27,708 nt of DNA from CAZFCK01 sp964517355 (lineage in GTDB: Bacteria; Desulfobacterota; Desulfovibrionia; Desulfovibrionales; Desulfovibrionaceae). This document shows, piece after piece, positions 6,702 to 14,340 of this stretch; within the stretch, counting starts at the first letter, position 1; the number at the start of each line of letters is the position of its first letter. The stretch covers positions 1 to 27,708 of the forward strand of contig CAZFCK010000036.1 of NCBI GenBank assembly GCA_964517355.1, read 5' to 3'. Made by a program: the position numbers and the translations under genes. A model generated the notes under the pieces. It had not been told where the DNA came from. It worked only from the letters and a program-made list of their open reading frames with translations, and made no database searches.

Positions 6702-7946
6702 ATGATTGGAAAGAGGGTAGTGGTCACCGGCTTGGCCGCTTTGACTCCCATCGGCAACGACCTTGAGACCAGTTGGCGCAATCTGGTCGCCGGTAAGTCC
6801 GGCATCGGACCACTTACGCGTTTCGATTGCGAAGGTTTCGGTACTCGCATCGCCGGCGAAGTCCGCGACTTCAACCCCGAGGATTATATTGAGCCCAAGC
6901 AGGCCAAGCGCCTTGAATCGTTTTGCACCTGGGCCATGTCCTGCACCAAGATGTTGCTCGCGGACGCGTCGTTTGACATCGTGCCTGATCTGCAGCCCCG
7001 CGTGGGATGCATTCTCGGGTGCGGTCTGGGCGGACTCAAGACCATAGAAGAGGCCAACCAGAAGCTCGTCACCCAGGGGCCACGGCGCATTTCCCCGTTC
7101 ACCATTCCCACGCTTATCGGCAACATGGCGCCGGGCATGGTTTCCATCCTGGCCGGCTGCAAAGGCCCCAATCTCGCCACGACCTCGGCCTGCGCCTCGG
7201 GAACGCACGCCATTGGCAGCGCATATTCCGAAATCAAACTGGGGCGTGTCGACGCCATGATCACGGGCGGCGTGGAGTCGGTCATCACGCCGTTGGCGGT
7301 TTCCGCCTTCAACGCGCTCAAGGCCCTCTCAACGCGCAACGATGCGCCTGAACTCGCTTCGCGCCCCTTTGACAGAGACCGCGACGGGTTCGTCATGGGT
7401 GAAGGCTGCGGCTTGCTCCTTCTGGAGTCCCTGGAACACGCCCAGGCGCGGGGCGCGACCATTTATGCGGAGATCGTGGGCTTCGGCTCCTCGTCGGACG
7501 CTTTTCACATGACCGCTCCCCCCGAGGATGGCGAAGGCATGGCTCTGGCCATGCGTGCGGCCGTTCACGAAGCGGAGCTTCCGCTTGAAGCCGTGGACCA
7601 CATCAATGCTCACGCCACGTCGACCCAGTTGAACGACATTTGCGAAACCAGAGCCATTAAAAGTCTTTTCGGCGCGCACGCGAAAAATATCGCCATTACG
7701 GCGAACAAGTCCATGATCGGCCATCTGCTGGGCGCCGCCGGGGGCGTGGAAGGCGTTTTCAGCGTCATGACGCTGCGCGAAGGCCTGATTCCCGGAACCA
7801 TCAATCTCGATAATCCCGGTGAAGAATGCGACCTGAACTATATGGCGGACGGGTCGCGCAAGCAGGACGTGCAGCACGTGCTCTGCAATTCTTTCGGGTT
7901 CGGCGGCACCAACGCCTGCGTGCTCTTCAAACGCTGGGATGCCTAA
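6702..7946 (+). CDS. fabF: 3-oxoacyl-ACP synthase II (FabF)
   Basis: Elongating condensing enzyme of fatty-acid synthesis. The 414-aa thiolase-fold protein has C164 (TTSACASGTHA), H304 (NAHATSTQ), K336 and H341 (NKSMIGHLLGAAGG), the complete KAS-II active site. The C-terminal NSFGFGGTNAC block is intact. ATG 6702 is preceded by a cgaggtg ribosome-binding site and begins MIGKRVVVTGLAALTP, a standard FabF start; a longer frame from 6636 has no family match upstream. KAS II lengthens C16 to C18 and in bacteria without FabB also carries unsaturated chains. No fabB, fabA or fabZ is visible here. Confidence 0.96.
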   Translation: MIGKRVVVTGLAALTPIGNDLETSWRNLVAGKSGIGPLTRFDCEGFGTRIAGEVRDFNPEDYIEPKQAKRLESFCTWAMSCTKMLLADASFDIVPDLQPRVGCILGCGLGGLKTIEEANQKLVTQGPRRISPFTIPTLIGNMAPGMVSILAGCKGPNLATTSACASGTHAIGSAYSEIKLGRVDAMITGGVESVITPLAVSAFNALKALSTRNDAPELASRPFDRDRDGFVMGEGCGLLLLESLEHAQARGATIYAEIVGFGSSSDAFHMTAPPEDGEGMALAMRAAVHEAELPLEAVDHINAHATSTQLNDICETRAIKSLFGAHAKNIAITANKSMIGHLLGAAGGVEGVFSVMTLREGLIPGTINLDNPGEECDLNYMADGSRKQDVQHVLCNSFGFGGTNACVLFKRWDA

Positions 7947-7994
7947 CGAAAACCGCCGGGCTTCGCGCCTGACGCACAATAAACGGGTTTGACA

Positions 7995-9233
7995 ATGCAG
8001 GAACTTCTTCTTCAAGACCCCCAGGTGGGGCGCGCCATCTGTCTTGAGATCGAGCGGCAAGTCACCAAGCTCGAACTCATCGCTTCAGAAAATTTCACTT
8101 CCACTGCCGTGCGCGAGGCCATGGGCAGCGTGATGACGCACAAATACGCCGAAGGCTACCCCGGCAAGCGCTATTACGGCGGCTGCGAATACGTGGATCT
8201 GGCCGAGGACCTGGCCCGAGACCGGGCAAAAGAACTCTTTGCCGCGGAATACGCCAACGTCCAGCCACATTCCGGCTCACAGGCCAACATGGCCGTGTAC
8301 TTCGGCGCCATCAATCCCGGCGACACCATCATGGGCATGGATCTTTCCCACGGGGGGCATTTGACCCATGGCTCGCCCGTGAATTTTTCCGGCCGCTTGT
8401 ACAAGGTCGTGTTCTACGGCGTGGACCGCGAAACCTGCACCATCGATTACGACCAGGTGCAGGCCCTGGCGCTGGAGCATCGGCCCAAGATCATCGTGGC
8501 CGGCGCAAGCGCCTATCCGCGTGTCATCGACTTTGCGCGCTTCCGCGCCATAGCCGACAGCGTGGGCGCGAAGCTCATGGTGGACATGGCCCATATCGCC
8601 GGGCCCATCGCCGTGGGGCTGCACCCCTCGCCCATCCCTCATGCCCATTTCACCACCACGACCACGCACAAGACCTTGCGTGGTCCGCGCGGCGGCATGA
8701 TCCTTTCTTCGGAAGAATTCGGCAAGACGCTCAATTCGCAGATTTTTCCGGGAATACAAGGCGGCCCCCTGATGCATGTCATCGCGGCCAAAGCAGTTGC
8801 CTTCGGCGAGGCCCTGCGCCCGCAATTCAAGGCCTACCAGCAGCAGGTGCTGACCAATGCCGAGGTGCTGGCCAAGACGTTGACCGACGCGGGATACGAT
8901 CTGGTTTCCGGAGGCACGGACAACCATCTGTTGCTCATGGATTTGACCAGCAAGGACATTACGGGCAAGGACGCGGAGAACGCCCTGGATCGCGCGGGCA
9001 TCACCGTGAACAAGAACACCGTGCCCTTTGAGACCCGTTCGCCTTTTGTTACCTCCGGCATTCGTTTGGGGTCTCCGGCCTTGACCACACGCGGCATGAA
9101 GGAAAAGGAAATGGAACGGGTGGGCGCCTGGATTGTCGAAGTGCTTGAAAACCTCGGCAACGAATCCAAAATCGAATCCGTGCGCAAGGAAGTCGAGATC
9201 TTTGCCAGACAATTTCCGCTGTTCACGTGGTAG
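7995..9233 (+). CDS. glyA: Serine hydroxymethyltransferase
   Basis: PLP enzyme that interconverts serine and glycine while charging tetrahydrofolate with a one-carbon unit; cytosolic. The 412-aa protein carries the PLP lysine K226 in TTTTHKTLRGPRGG, the N-terminal ELIASENFTS and the YAEGYPGKRYYGGCEYVD substrate-binding block. The ATG at 7995 is used; an in-frame TTG two codons earlier cannot be excluded. It lies 48 bp after fabF, probably in the same transcription unit, and is followed by a strong hairpin. The resulting methylene-THF supports thymidylate synthesis, which fits the dCMP deaminase next door. Confidence 0.97.
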   Translation: MQELLLQDPQVGRAICLEIERQVTKLELIASENFTSTAVREAMGSVMTHKYAEGYPGKRYYGGCEYVDLAEDLARDRAKELFAAEYANVQPHSGSQANMAVYFGAINPGDTIMGMDLSHGGHLTHGSPVNFSGRLYKVVFYGVDRETCTIDYDQVQALALEHRPKIIVAGASAYPRVIDFARFRAIADSVGAKLMVDMAHIAGPIAVGLHPSPIPHAHFTTTTTHKTLRGPRGGMILSSEEFGKTLNSQIFPGIQGGPLMHVIAAKAVAFGEALRPQFKAYQQQVLTNAEVLAKTLTDAGYDLVSGGTDNHLLLMDLTSKDITGKDAENALDRAGITVNKNTVPFETRSPFVTSGIRLGSPALTTRGMKEKEMERVGAWIVEVLENLGNESKIESVRKEVEIFARQFPLFTW

Positions 9234-9366
9234 CGTTTGTCACTGACGCGCATACGGAATCTCTTTTCAAGGATTTCCGCGCCACAGTGAGGAAGCGCCG
9301 TTGCGGAAAGCAATTCATTTCGCATGAGCATGTTCGCAGGTAATGCATTCCAGAAATGCAAGCACA

Positions 9367-9403
9367 CCAAGGGGAAGACCTCACGACGAGGTTTTCCCCT
9401 TGG
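9367..9403 (+). terminator. Hairpin downstream of glyA
   Basis: ccaaggggaagacctc (9367-9382) pairs with gaggttttccccttgg (9388-9403) over 16 positions (one G-U) with a 5-nt acgac loop. This is the most stable hairpin of the glyA-deaminase gap. The T-run is inside the 3' arm, so it is not a textbook terminator. It resembles the G-block hairpins at 7-45 and 22903-22934, so it may be a member of a dispersed family. Confidence 0.5.
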
Positions 9404-9527
9404 AAATTCGTTGAAGAACGTCGTCCCGTAAACAACAACGCAATCGGCCGCGCACGCTGTGCCGGCCATTCATTGAAAACGCGAGACCGCATCGGGCCGG
9501 GATGCGGTTATATAAGGGAGGAGCGCC

Positions 9528-9983
9528 ATGCAAAAGCGTATGCCGTGGCCGGAATATTTTATGAGCATCGCTTTTCTTGTGGCCGAGCGCTCCACTTGCC
9601 TGCGGCGAAAGGTCGGGGCCGTGGCGGTCAAGGAACGGCGCATTCTCGCCACGGGATATAACGGCGCGCCCACAAACGTGCCCCATTGCGAAGAAACAGG
9701 GTGCCTGCGGGAAAAACTCGGCGTACCGTCTGGCCAGCGTCATGAAATATGCCGCGGGCTGCATGCGGAGCAGAACGTCATCATCCAGGCCGCTCTCCAT
9801 GGCGTCAGCATCAAGGACGCGACCATCTACTGCACCACCCAACCCTGCCTCATCTGTACGAAAATGCTCATCAACACGGGCATTCACGAAATTTATTACG
9901 CGGAGTCCTATCCTGATACCCTGGCCGAAGCCATGTTGCAGGAGGCGGGTGTCCACCACGAGTTGCTCAATGCCACACGTTGA
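9528..9983 (+). CDS. Deoxycytidylate (dCMP) deaminase family protein
   Basis: Zinc deaminase that converts dCMP to dUMP for thymidylate synthesis. The 151-aa protein has H79-A-E81 and PC107LIC110 as zinc ligands and catalytic base, plus the GYNGAP (43-48) and GC-rich zinc-finger-like segment (C54, C59, C75) typical of ComEB/dCMP deaminases. An excellent gggaggag ribosome-binding site lies 6-7 nt before the ATG. The gene overlaps ribD by 14 nt; RibD contains a homologous deaminase fold, so a shared ancestry or misannotation risk exists, but the separate reading frame and dCMP-type motifs are clear. Confidence 0.92.
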   Translation: MQKRMPWPEYFMSIAFLVAERSTCLRRKVGAVAVKERRILATGYNGAPTNVPHCEETGCLREKLGVPSGQRHEICRGLHAEQNVIIQAALHGVSIKDATIYCTTQPCLICTKMLINTGIHEIYYAESYPDTLAEAMLQEAGVHHELLNATR

Positions 9984-11166
9984 TAAACGGGAATGCCCCA
10001 ACGAACGGTCAGAGGCCTTCATGCGCCGGGCCGTGGCGCAGGCGAGAAAAGGACTGTGGGCAACGGCGCCCAATCCCTGTGTTGGGGCGCTGTTGACCTT
10101 GCATGACGAGGTCGTGGCCGCCGGTTGGCACACGGCCTACGGCAAGCCCCACGCCGAGGTGGAGGCCCTTGCCGCGGGGCGCGGCGCGGGTGCGGATCTC
10201 ACCCGCTGCACTCTGTGGGTCACGCTTGAGCCCTGCAATCATTATGGAAAAACCCCACCCTGCACCAAAGCGATCATCGAGGCCGGGATTCCCCGGGTGG
10301 TGGTCGGGTGTCTGGACCCCAACCCGGACGTGCGGGGGGGCGGGGTGGCCACATTGCGCGAGGCCGGTGTGGAAGTGATTGTCGGGGTGGCGGAGCAGGA
10401 CTGCCTGGACCTTATCGCGGACTTCCTTATCTGGAAACACGCCAGGCGCCCCTATGTGTTCCTGAAGCTGGCCTCCACGCTTGATGGCCGCATCGCCACG
10501 CGCACGGGGCACAGCAAGTGGATCAGCGGCGGCGAGGCGCGGCGCCAAGTGCATGCCCTGCGCGGCCGCGTTCAGGCCGTGATGGTCGGCGGCCGCACGT
10601 TCCGCGAGGACAATCCCCGGCTCACCTGCAGAAACGGCGCGGAAGCGGAGGGCAAAGGCGGGTCCGAGCGGCAGCCTTTGGCCGTTGTTGCGACTTCCCG
10701 TTTGCCCCGTGCGGATCGGGAACCATCGTTTCTTGTGGCCGAGCGTCCTGGCGAAACCATATTTTTTACGAGCGAAGAGCAGGCCTCGAGCGAGACGGCC
10801 GGGGATCTGGCGGCGTTGGGGTGTGCGATCTGGCCCTTGCCGCGGAATAATGACGGCACCCTGGATATCGGGCATGGTTTGCGGAGGCTTTTTTCCGAGC
10901 GTGGCTGCCATTATCTGTTGTGCGAAGGCGGAGGCAGTCTGGGTATGGACTTGTTGCGGACTGGGCTTGCGGACGAGTTGCGCTTGTACGTGGCGCCGAA
11001 AATTTTGGGGGACGCCCAGGCGCGCCCTTTGTTTTCGGGGCGCGAACCGCTGACAATGGCGGATGCCTTGGGTTTGCGCATCGTTTCGCACGAAAGCGTG
11101 GGGCAAGATGTCTTGTTGGTGCTGCGCCCCGGTAGTGGCGCGGCGGAGAATGGACGGAGGGAGTAG
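9970..11166 (+). CDS. ribD: Bifunctional riboflavin biosynthesis protein RibD
   Basis: Catalyses deamination then NADPH-dependent reduction of the pyrimidine intermediate in riboflavin synthesis. The 398-aa protein has the deaminase domain at about 15-150 with H61-A-E63 and C89/C98 (EPCNHYGKTPPC) as zinc ligands, then a reductase domain starting at about 160 (RPYVFLKLASTLDGRIA) with KWISG and the C-terminal GGGSLGMDLL. ATG 9970 overlaps the deaminase gene and puts MRRAVAQAR at 18-26, where RibD proteins have their first helix; the ATG at 10021 would truncate this helix. ribE starts 6 nt after its stop. Confidence 0.94.
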   Translation: MPHVDKRECPNERSEAFMRRAVAQARKGLWATAPNPCVGALLTLHDEVVAAGWHTAYGKPHAEVEALAAGRGAGADLTRCTLWVTLEPCNHYGKTPPCTKAIIEAGIPRVVVGCLDPNPDVRGGGVATLREAGVEVIVGVAEQDCLDLIADFLIWKHARRPYVFLKLASTLDGRIATRTGHSKWISGGEARRQVHALRGRVQAVMVGGRTFREDNPRLTCRNGAEAEGKGGSERQPLAVVATSRLPRADREPSFLVAERPGETIFFTSEEQASSETAGDLAALGCAIWPLPRNNDGTLDIGHGLRRLFSERGCHYLLCEGGGSLGMDLLRTGLADELRLYVAPKILGDAQARPLFSGREPLTMADALGLRIVSHESVGQDVLLVLRPGSGAAENGRRE

Positions 11167-11172
11167 GGAGCA

Positions 11173-11832
11173 ATGTTCACCGGATTGATACAGGGATTGG
11201 GCACCGTGCTTGGTCTGGAGCGGCGCGGCAACGAATCCCGTCTGGACATCGAACCGCGTTTCGTCATGCGCGATGTGACCTTGGGCGAGAGCATCGCCGT
11301 CAACGGCGCGTGTCTGACCGTGGAGCAATGGAACGGCAAGGCCTTTCAGGCCTATGCCTCTGCGGAAACGCTGTCCACCACGTCGTTGGGGAACCTGGGC
11401 CGGGGCGATGCCGTGAACCTGGAGCGCGCGCTGGCCCTGGGAGATCGTCTCGGGGGGCATCTTGTCAGCGGCCATGTGGATTGTCTGGCCACGGTGGAGA
11501 GCGTGACGCCCGCGGGCGAATCCAAAGTGTTCCGGCTGCGCTTTCCGGGGCGGTTCGCCCCCCAAGTGGTGGCCAAAGGCTCAGTTGCTCTTGACGGTGT
11601 GAGCCTTACGATTAATAATTGTACTTTGGAGTATCTTGAAGTCAACATTATCCCGGCCACTCAGAAGGAAACGACCATCAGCCAGTGGCGTCCGGGCCGG
11701 GTGGTGAATATGGAAACCGATCTTATCGGCAAGTACGTGCAGCGCATGATGGCCGTTCCGGGCGCGTTGACGGAACAGACACAGGAGCCTTCGGGCATTT
11801 CAGAGGAATTTTTACGGAAGCACGGTTTTTAG
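11173..11832 (+). CDS. ribE: Riboflavin synthase alpha subunit
   Basis: Dismutates two 6,7-dimethyl-8-ribityllumazine molecules to riboflavin. The 219-aa protein has two repeats of the lumazine-binding barrel: MFTGLI at the start, VNGACLTV (43-50) and SGHVD (99-103) in the first half, DGVSLTI (141-147) in the second. A ggagggagtaggga stretch supplies the ribosome-binding site. It is tightly coupled to ribD. The order ribD-ribE-(gap)-ribBA-ribH gives a complete pathway from GTP and ribulose-5-phosphate apart from the unidentified phosphatase step. The C-terminal tail after residue 195 is polar and variable. Confidence 0.95.
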   Translation: MFTGLIQGLGTVLGLERRGNESRLDIEPRFVMRDVTLGESIAVNGACLTVEQWNGKAFQAYASAETLSTTSLGNLGRGDAVNLERALALGDRLGGHLVSGHVDCLATVESVTPAGESKVFRLRFPGRFAPQVVAKGSVALDGVSLTINNCTLEYLEVNIIPATQKETTISQWRPGRVVNMETDLIGKYVQRMMAVPGALTEQTQEPSGISEEFLRKHGF

Positions 11833-11840
11833 CGCATTTT

Positions 11841-11934
11841 CGCCTTGAAACAAGGCTCTCCCCTGAAACAATTTCCAATTGTTCCAGGGAAATGCATAAG
11901 AGCATCTAGCGCTTTTCAAGCGTGAGATGCTCTA
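11841..11934. repeat. Three-hairpin dispersed repeat, copy 1
   Basis: Begins 8 nt after the ribE stop. Hairpin H1 is gccttg/caaggc (11842-11847 with 11851-11856). H2 is an imperfect tcccctgaaacaat (11859-11872) with attgttccaggga (11878-11890). The conserved linker aatgcataag is at 11891-11900. H3 pairs agagcatct (11899-11907) with agatgctct (11925-11933) around cgctt/aagcg. Copy 2 at 23055 aligns without gaps over 92 nt. The reverse complement of 27659-27708 is identical to 11885-11934. Confidence 0.8.
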
Positions 11935-11954
11935 GAGCGCCTACCCTTGAAACG

Positions 11955-11978
11955 GTTGGAAGACTCCAATTTTTTTTT
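11955..11978 (+). terminator. Probable Rho-independent terminator of ribD-ribE
   Basis: gttgga / tccaat stem (11955-11960 with 11965-11970) with an agac loop, running straight into nine T residues (11970-11978). The stem is short and AT-rich, but the T-tract is the best in the window for the plus strand. Confidence 0.55.
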
Positions 11979-12081
11979 GAAAGATGCGCTACGTTTTTCA
12001 AGGAAAAAGCAGTGCTCCACAAAGAAAGTGCGCTTGCTCGACGCCAGGGCTATTGCCGCGCGCATGATCTGAACAGCATTT

Positions 12082-12111
12082 TTGTCCAGCGAACATTCCA
12101 GCTGGTATGTT
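12082..12111 (+). promoter_or_regulatory. Candidate promoter for ribBA-ribH-nusB
   Basis: TTGTCC (12082-12087) and TATGTT (12106-12111) are 18 bp apart, each a 4/6 match to consensus, about 37 bp upstream of the ribBA start and after the probable terminator. Confidence 0.35.
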
Positions 12112-12147
12112 TACGTTATCGAACTATTATGACGAGTGAGGATCCCA

Positions 12148-13374
12148 ATGCCCATTATCAAGGCTGAGGAGGCTATCGAGGAAATCCGCAAAGGCCGGAT
12201 GATCATCCTCGTGGACGATGAAGATCGGGAAAATGAAGGCGACCTGACCATTGCCGCAGAAATGGTAACGCCTGAAGTCATCAACTTCATGGCGAAATAC
12301 GGCCGAGGCCTTATTTGTTTGGCCCTGGGACCACGCTGGGTGGACAGATTGAACTTGCCGATGATGTCCACCAACAATCAATCCAAGTTCGGAACGGCCT
12401 TCACCGTATCCATCGAGGCGCGTCATGGCGTGACCACGGGCATTTCAGCAGCGGACCGCGCGACAACCATCCTGACGGCCGTCGCGGACAACGTGCAGCC
12501 CGAAGATATCGTCACGCCGGGGCACATCTTTCCCCTGCGCGCCAAAGACGGCGGCGTGCTGGTGCGCGCCGGGCAGACAGAGGGCAGCGTGGACCTGTCC
12601 AAACTTGCGGATCTCAAACCCGCCGCGGTGATTTGCGAAATCATGCGCGACGACGGCGAAATGGCGCGTCTGCCGGATCTTATCGAATTCGCCAAGATTC
12701 ACGGCCTGAAAATAGCCACCATCAGGGATCTTATCCGCTACCGTATGCAGCACGGCCAGCTCTCCATAGAGCGTGTGGCCGAAGCGAAACTGCCCTCGTG
12801 TTTCGGGGGAGATTTTCGCGCCGTCGCATTTCAGAACGAGCTGGACGATCAGACGCACCTGGCCCTTGTCAAGGGCACGATCAACCCCGACAAGCCCGTT
12901 TTGGTGCGCGTGCATAGCGAATGCCTTACCGGCGATGTCCTGGGCTCCTTGCGTTGCGACTGCGGGGGGCAGCTCCAAGCGGCCATGCGCATGATCGGCA
13001 AGGAGGGCACCGGCGTGTTGCTCTATATGCGCCAGGAAGGGCGCGGCATAGGCCTTGCCAACAAGATCAAGGCCTACGGCCTGCAGGATCGCGGCCTAGA
13101 TACCGTGGAAGCCAACATAAAATTGGGCTTTAAAGCCGACTTGCGCGATTACGGCGTGGGAGCGCAGATATTGCTGGCTCTCGGCGTGCGTAAAATGCGT
13201 TTGATGACCAATAATCCCAAGAAGATCGTGGGGCTTGAAGGCTATGGCCTCGAGATGGTGGACCGCGTGGCCATTGAGATGGACCCCTGCGAGGAAAATT
13301 TGTGCTATCTGCAAACCAAAAAAGAGAAAATGGGGCATTTGCTGGAATTCCACAGCACTGAGAACCAGTTGTAA
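12148..13374 (+). CDS. ribBA: Bifunctional DHBP synthase / GTP cyclohydrolase II
   Basis: Supplies both riboflavin precursors: 3,4-dihydroxy-2-butanone-4-phosphate from ribulose-5-phosphate (N-terminal domain) and the pyrimidine from GTP (C-terminal domain). The 408-aa protein has DDEDRENEGD (23-32) and RHGVTTGISAADRA (92-105) in the first half. In the second half it has zinc ligands C259, C270 and C272 (C-x10-C-x-C), RQEGRGIGL, and the TNNPKKI motif. Both active sites appear intact. ATG 12148 has a gagga ribosome-binding site; the upstream in-frame GTG at 12136 would add four residues. Its stop overlaps the most upstream possible ribH ATG. Confidence 0.96.
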   Translation: MPIIKAEEAIEEIRKGRMIILVDDEDRENEGDLTIAAEMVTPEVINFMAKYGRGLICLALGPRWVDRLNLPMMSTNNQSKFGTAFTVSIEARHGVTTGISAADRATTILTAVADNVQPEDIVTPGHIFPLRAKDGGVLVRAGQTEGSVDLSKLADLKPAAVICEIMRDDGEMARLPDLIEFAKIHGLKIATIRDLIRYRMQHGQLSIERVAEAKLPSCFGGDFRAVAFQNELDDQTHLALVKGTINPDKPVLVRVHSECLTGDVLGSLRCDCGGQLQAAMRMIGKEGTGVLLYMRQEGRGIGLANKIKAYGLQDRGLDTVEANIKLGFKADLRDYGVGAQILLALGVRKMRLMTNNPKKIVGLEGYGLEMVDRVAIEMDPCEENLCYLQTKKEKMGHLLEFHSTENQL

Positions 13375-13394
13375 TGCCTTTGAGGAGAAAAGGG

Positions 13395-13877
13395 ATGATG
13401 CATGTCAAAACCATTGAAGGGCAGCTGGACGGCAAGGGGCTGAAATTCGCGCTTGTCGCCAGCCGTTTTAATGATTTCATCGTGGACCGCCTGATAGGCG
13501 GCGCCGTTGATTATTTGCTGCGGCACGGCGTGGTGCGCGAGGACCTGACCATCGTGCGGGTGCCCGGCGCCTTTGAAATGCCTCTGGTGGCCAAGCGGGT
13601 TGCCAAAAGCGGCAAGTATAATGGAGTGATTTGCCTGGGCGCGGTTATTCGCGGCGGTACGCCCCATTTCGATTACGTGGCGGCGGAAGTCTCCAAGGGG
13701 CTGGCGCACGTGACCCTGGAACATGAAGTGCCCGTGGGCTTCGGCGTGCTGACCACCGATACCCTGGAGCAGGCCATTGAGCGGGCGGGCAGCAAGGCCG
13801 GCAACAAGGGCGTGGAAGCCGCGGCGGCAACGTTGGAAACCGTCCGCGTCCTGGAGCAGTTCGCAAGCGATGTCTAA
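13395..13877 (+). CDS. ribH: 6,7-dimethyl-8-ribityllumazine synthase
   Basis: Condenses the two RibBA/RibD-derived precursors to lumazine. The 160-aa protein shows SRFN (23-26), PGAFE (57-61), GAVIRGGTPHFDYV (82-95, catalytic H91) and GVLTTDT (117-123). It likely forms an icosahedral or pentameric shell, as the family does. ATG 13395 (or the adjacent 13398) is 7-10 nt after gaggag; an in-frame ATG at 13374, overlapping the ribBA stop, would add seven residues but would place the ribosome-binding site inside the gene. The last codons overlap the nusB start. Confidence 0.95.
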   Translation: MMHVKTIEGQLDGKGLKFALVASRFNDFIVDRLIGGAVDYLLRHGVVREDLTIVRVPGAFEMPLVAKRVAKSGKYNGVICLGAVIRGGTPHFDYVAAEVSKGLAHVTLEHEVPVGFGVLTTDTLEQAIERAGSKAGNKGVEAAAATLETVRVLEQFASDV

Positions 13878-14340
13878 AAACCACAGCCGCAGGACCGCGC
13901 GCGAGCGCGCTTTTCAAGTGCTTTATGGATTGCACTTCAGCGAGGTCAAGGACGAAAAGGCCCTGTCACGGGCCTTTCGCCAGAGCCCTGACCCGGATAT
14001 CGCCGTGGACGACATGGACTCGAAATTCCTTCGCGGAGCCGAGGGCTTTGCCTGGGAGCTGACGCTTGGAGTCTGGAGCAGGCGGGAAGAGCTGGACGCG
14101 GTGATCATGCGTTTTTCGCAGAATTGGCGCATCCAGCGCATCGCCAAGACGGAATTGTCCATTTTGCGGCTTGCCCTTTTTGAGATGTTGCACCGCCCCG
14201 ACATTCCTGTCAAAGTGGCGATCAACGAAGCCGTGGAGTTGGCGAAGCAATTTGGGGATGAAAATTCCCGAAGTTTTGTCAACGGCATTCTTGATGCGGC
14301 GGCAAAGGCAATCGAACATGGTGAAATTGGGGTTCATTAA
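13870..14340 (+). CDS. nusB: Transcription antitermination protein NusB
   Basis: RNA-binding factor that with NusE (S10) assembles on boxA of rRNA leaders. The 156-aa all-helical protein has the N-terminal RRTARERAFQVLYG (7-20), the central ELSILRLALFEM and the C-terminal VAINEAVELAKQFGDENSRSFVNGILD, which I split here as INEAVELAKQFG and SFVNGILDA. The ATG overlaps the ribH stop by 8 nt, a ribH-nusB coupling found in very many bacteria. Its own 3' end overlaps the next gene by 23 nt. Confidence 0.95.
   Translation: MSKNHSRRTARERAFQVLYGLHFSEVKDEKALSRAFRQSPDPDIAVDDMDSKFLRGAEGFAWELTLGVWSRREELDAVIMRFSQNWRIQRIAKTELSILRLALFEMLHRPDIPVKVAINEAVELAKQFGDENSRSFVNGILDAAAKAIEHGEIGVH

Larger units (their letters stand above)
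11833..12147. other. ribE-ribBA intergenic region (315 bp)
   Basis: Holds repeat copy 1, the T-tract terminator and a candidate promoter at 12082-12111. I looked for the conserved FMN (RFN) riboswitch blocks on the plus strand and did not find them. No coding frame with a ribosome-binding site is evident. Confidence 0.6.

Noticed and set aside
10009..11565. 518-aa minus-strand frame opposite ribD/ribE
   Set aside because: Shadow of two clearly identified genes; composition is atypical (Arg/Gln/His-rich) and no ribosome-binding site was found.
11833..12147. FMN riboswitch upstream of ribBA
   Set aside because: Expected because of gene function, but the conserved RFN blocks could not be found on the plus strand by eye; the region is instead filled by a repeat, a T-tract terminator and promoter-like boxes.
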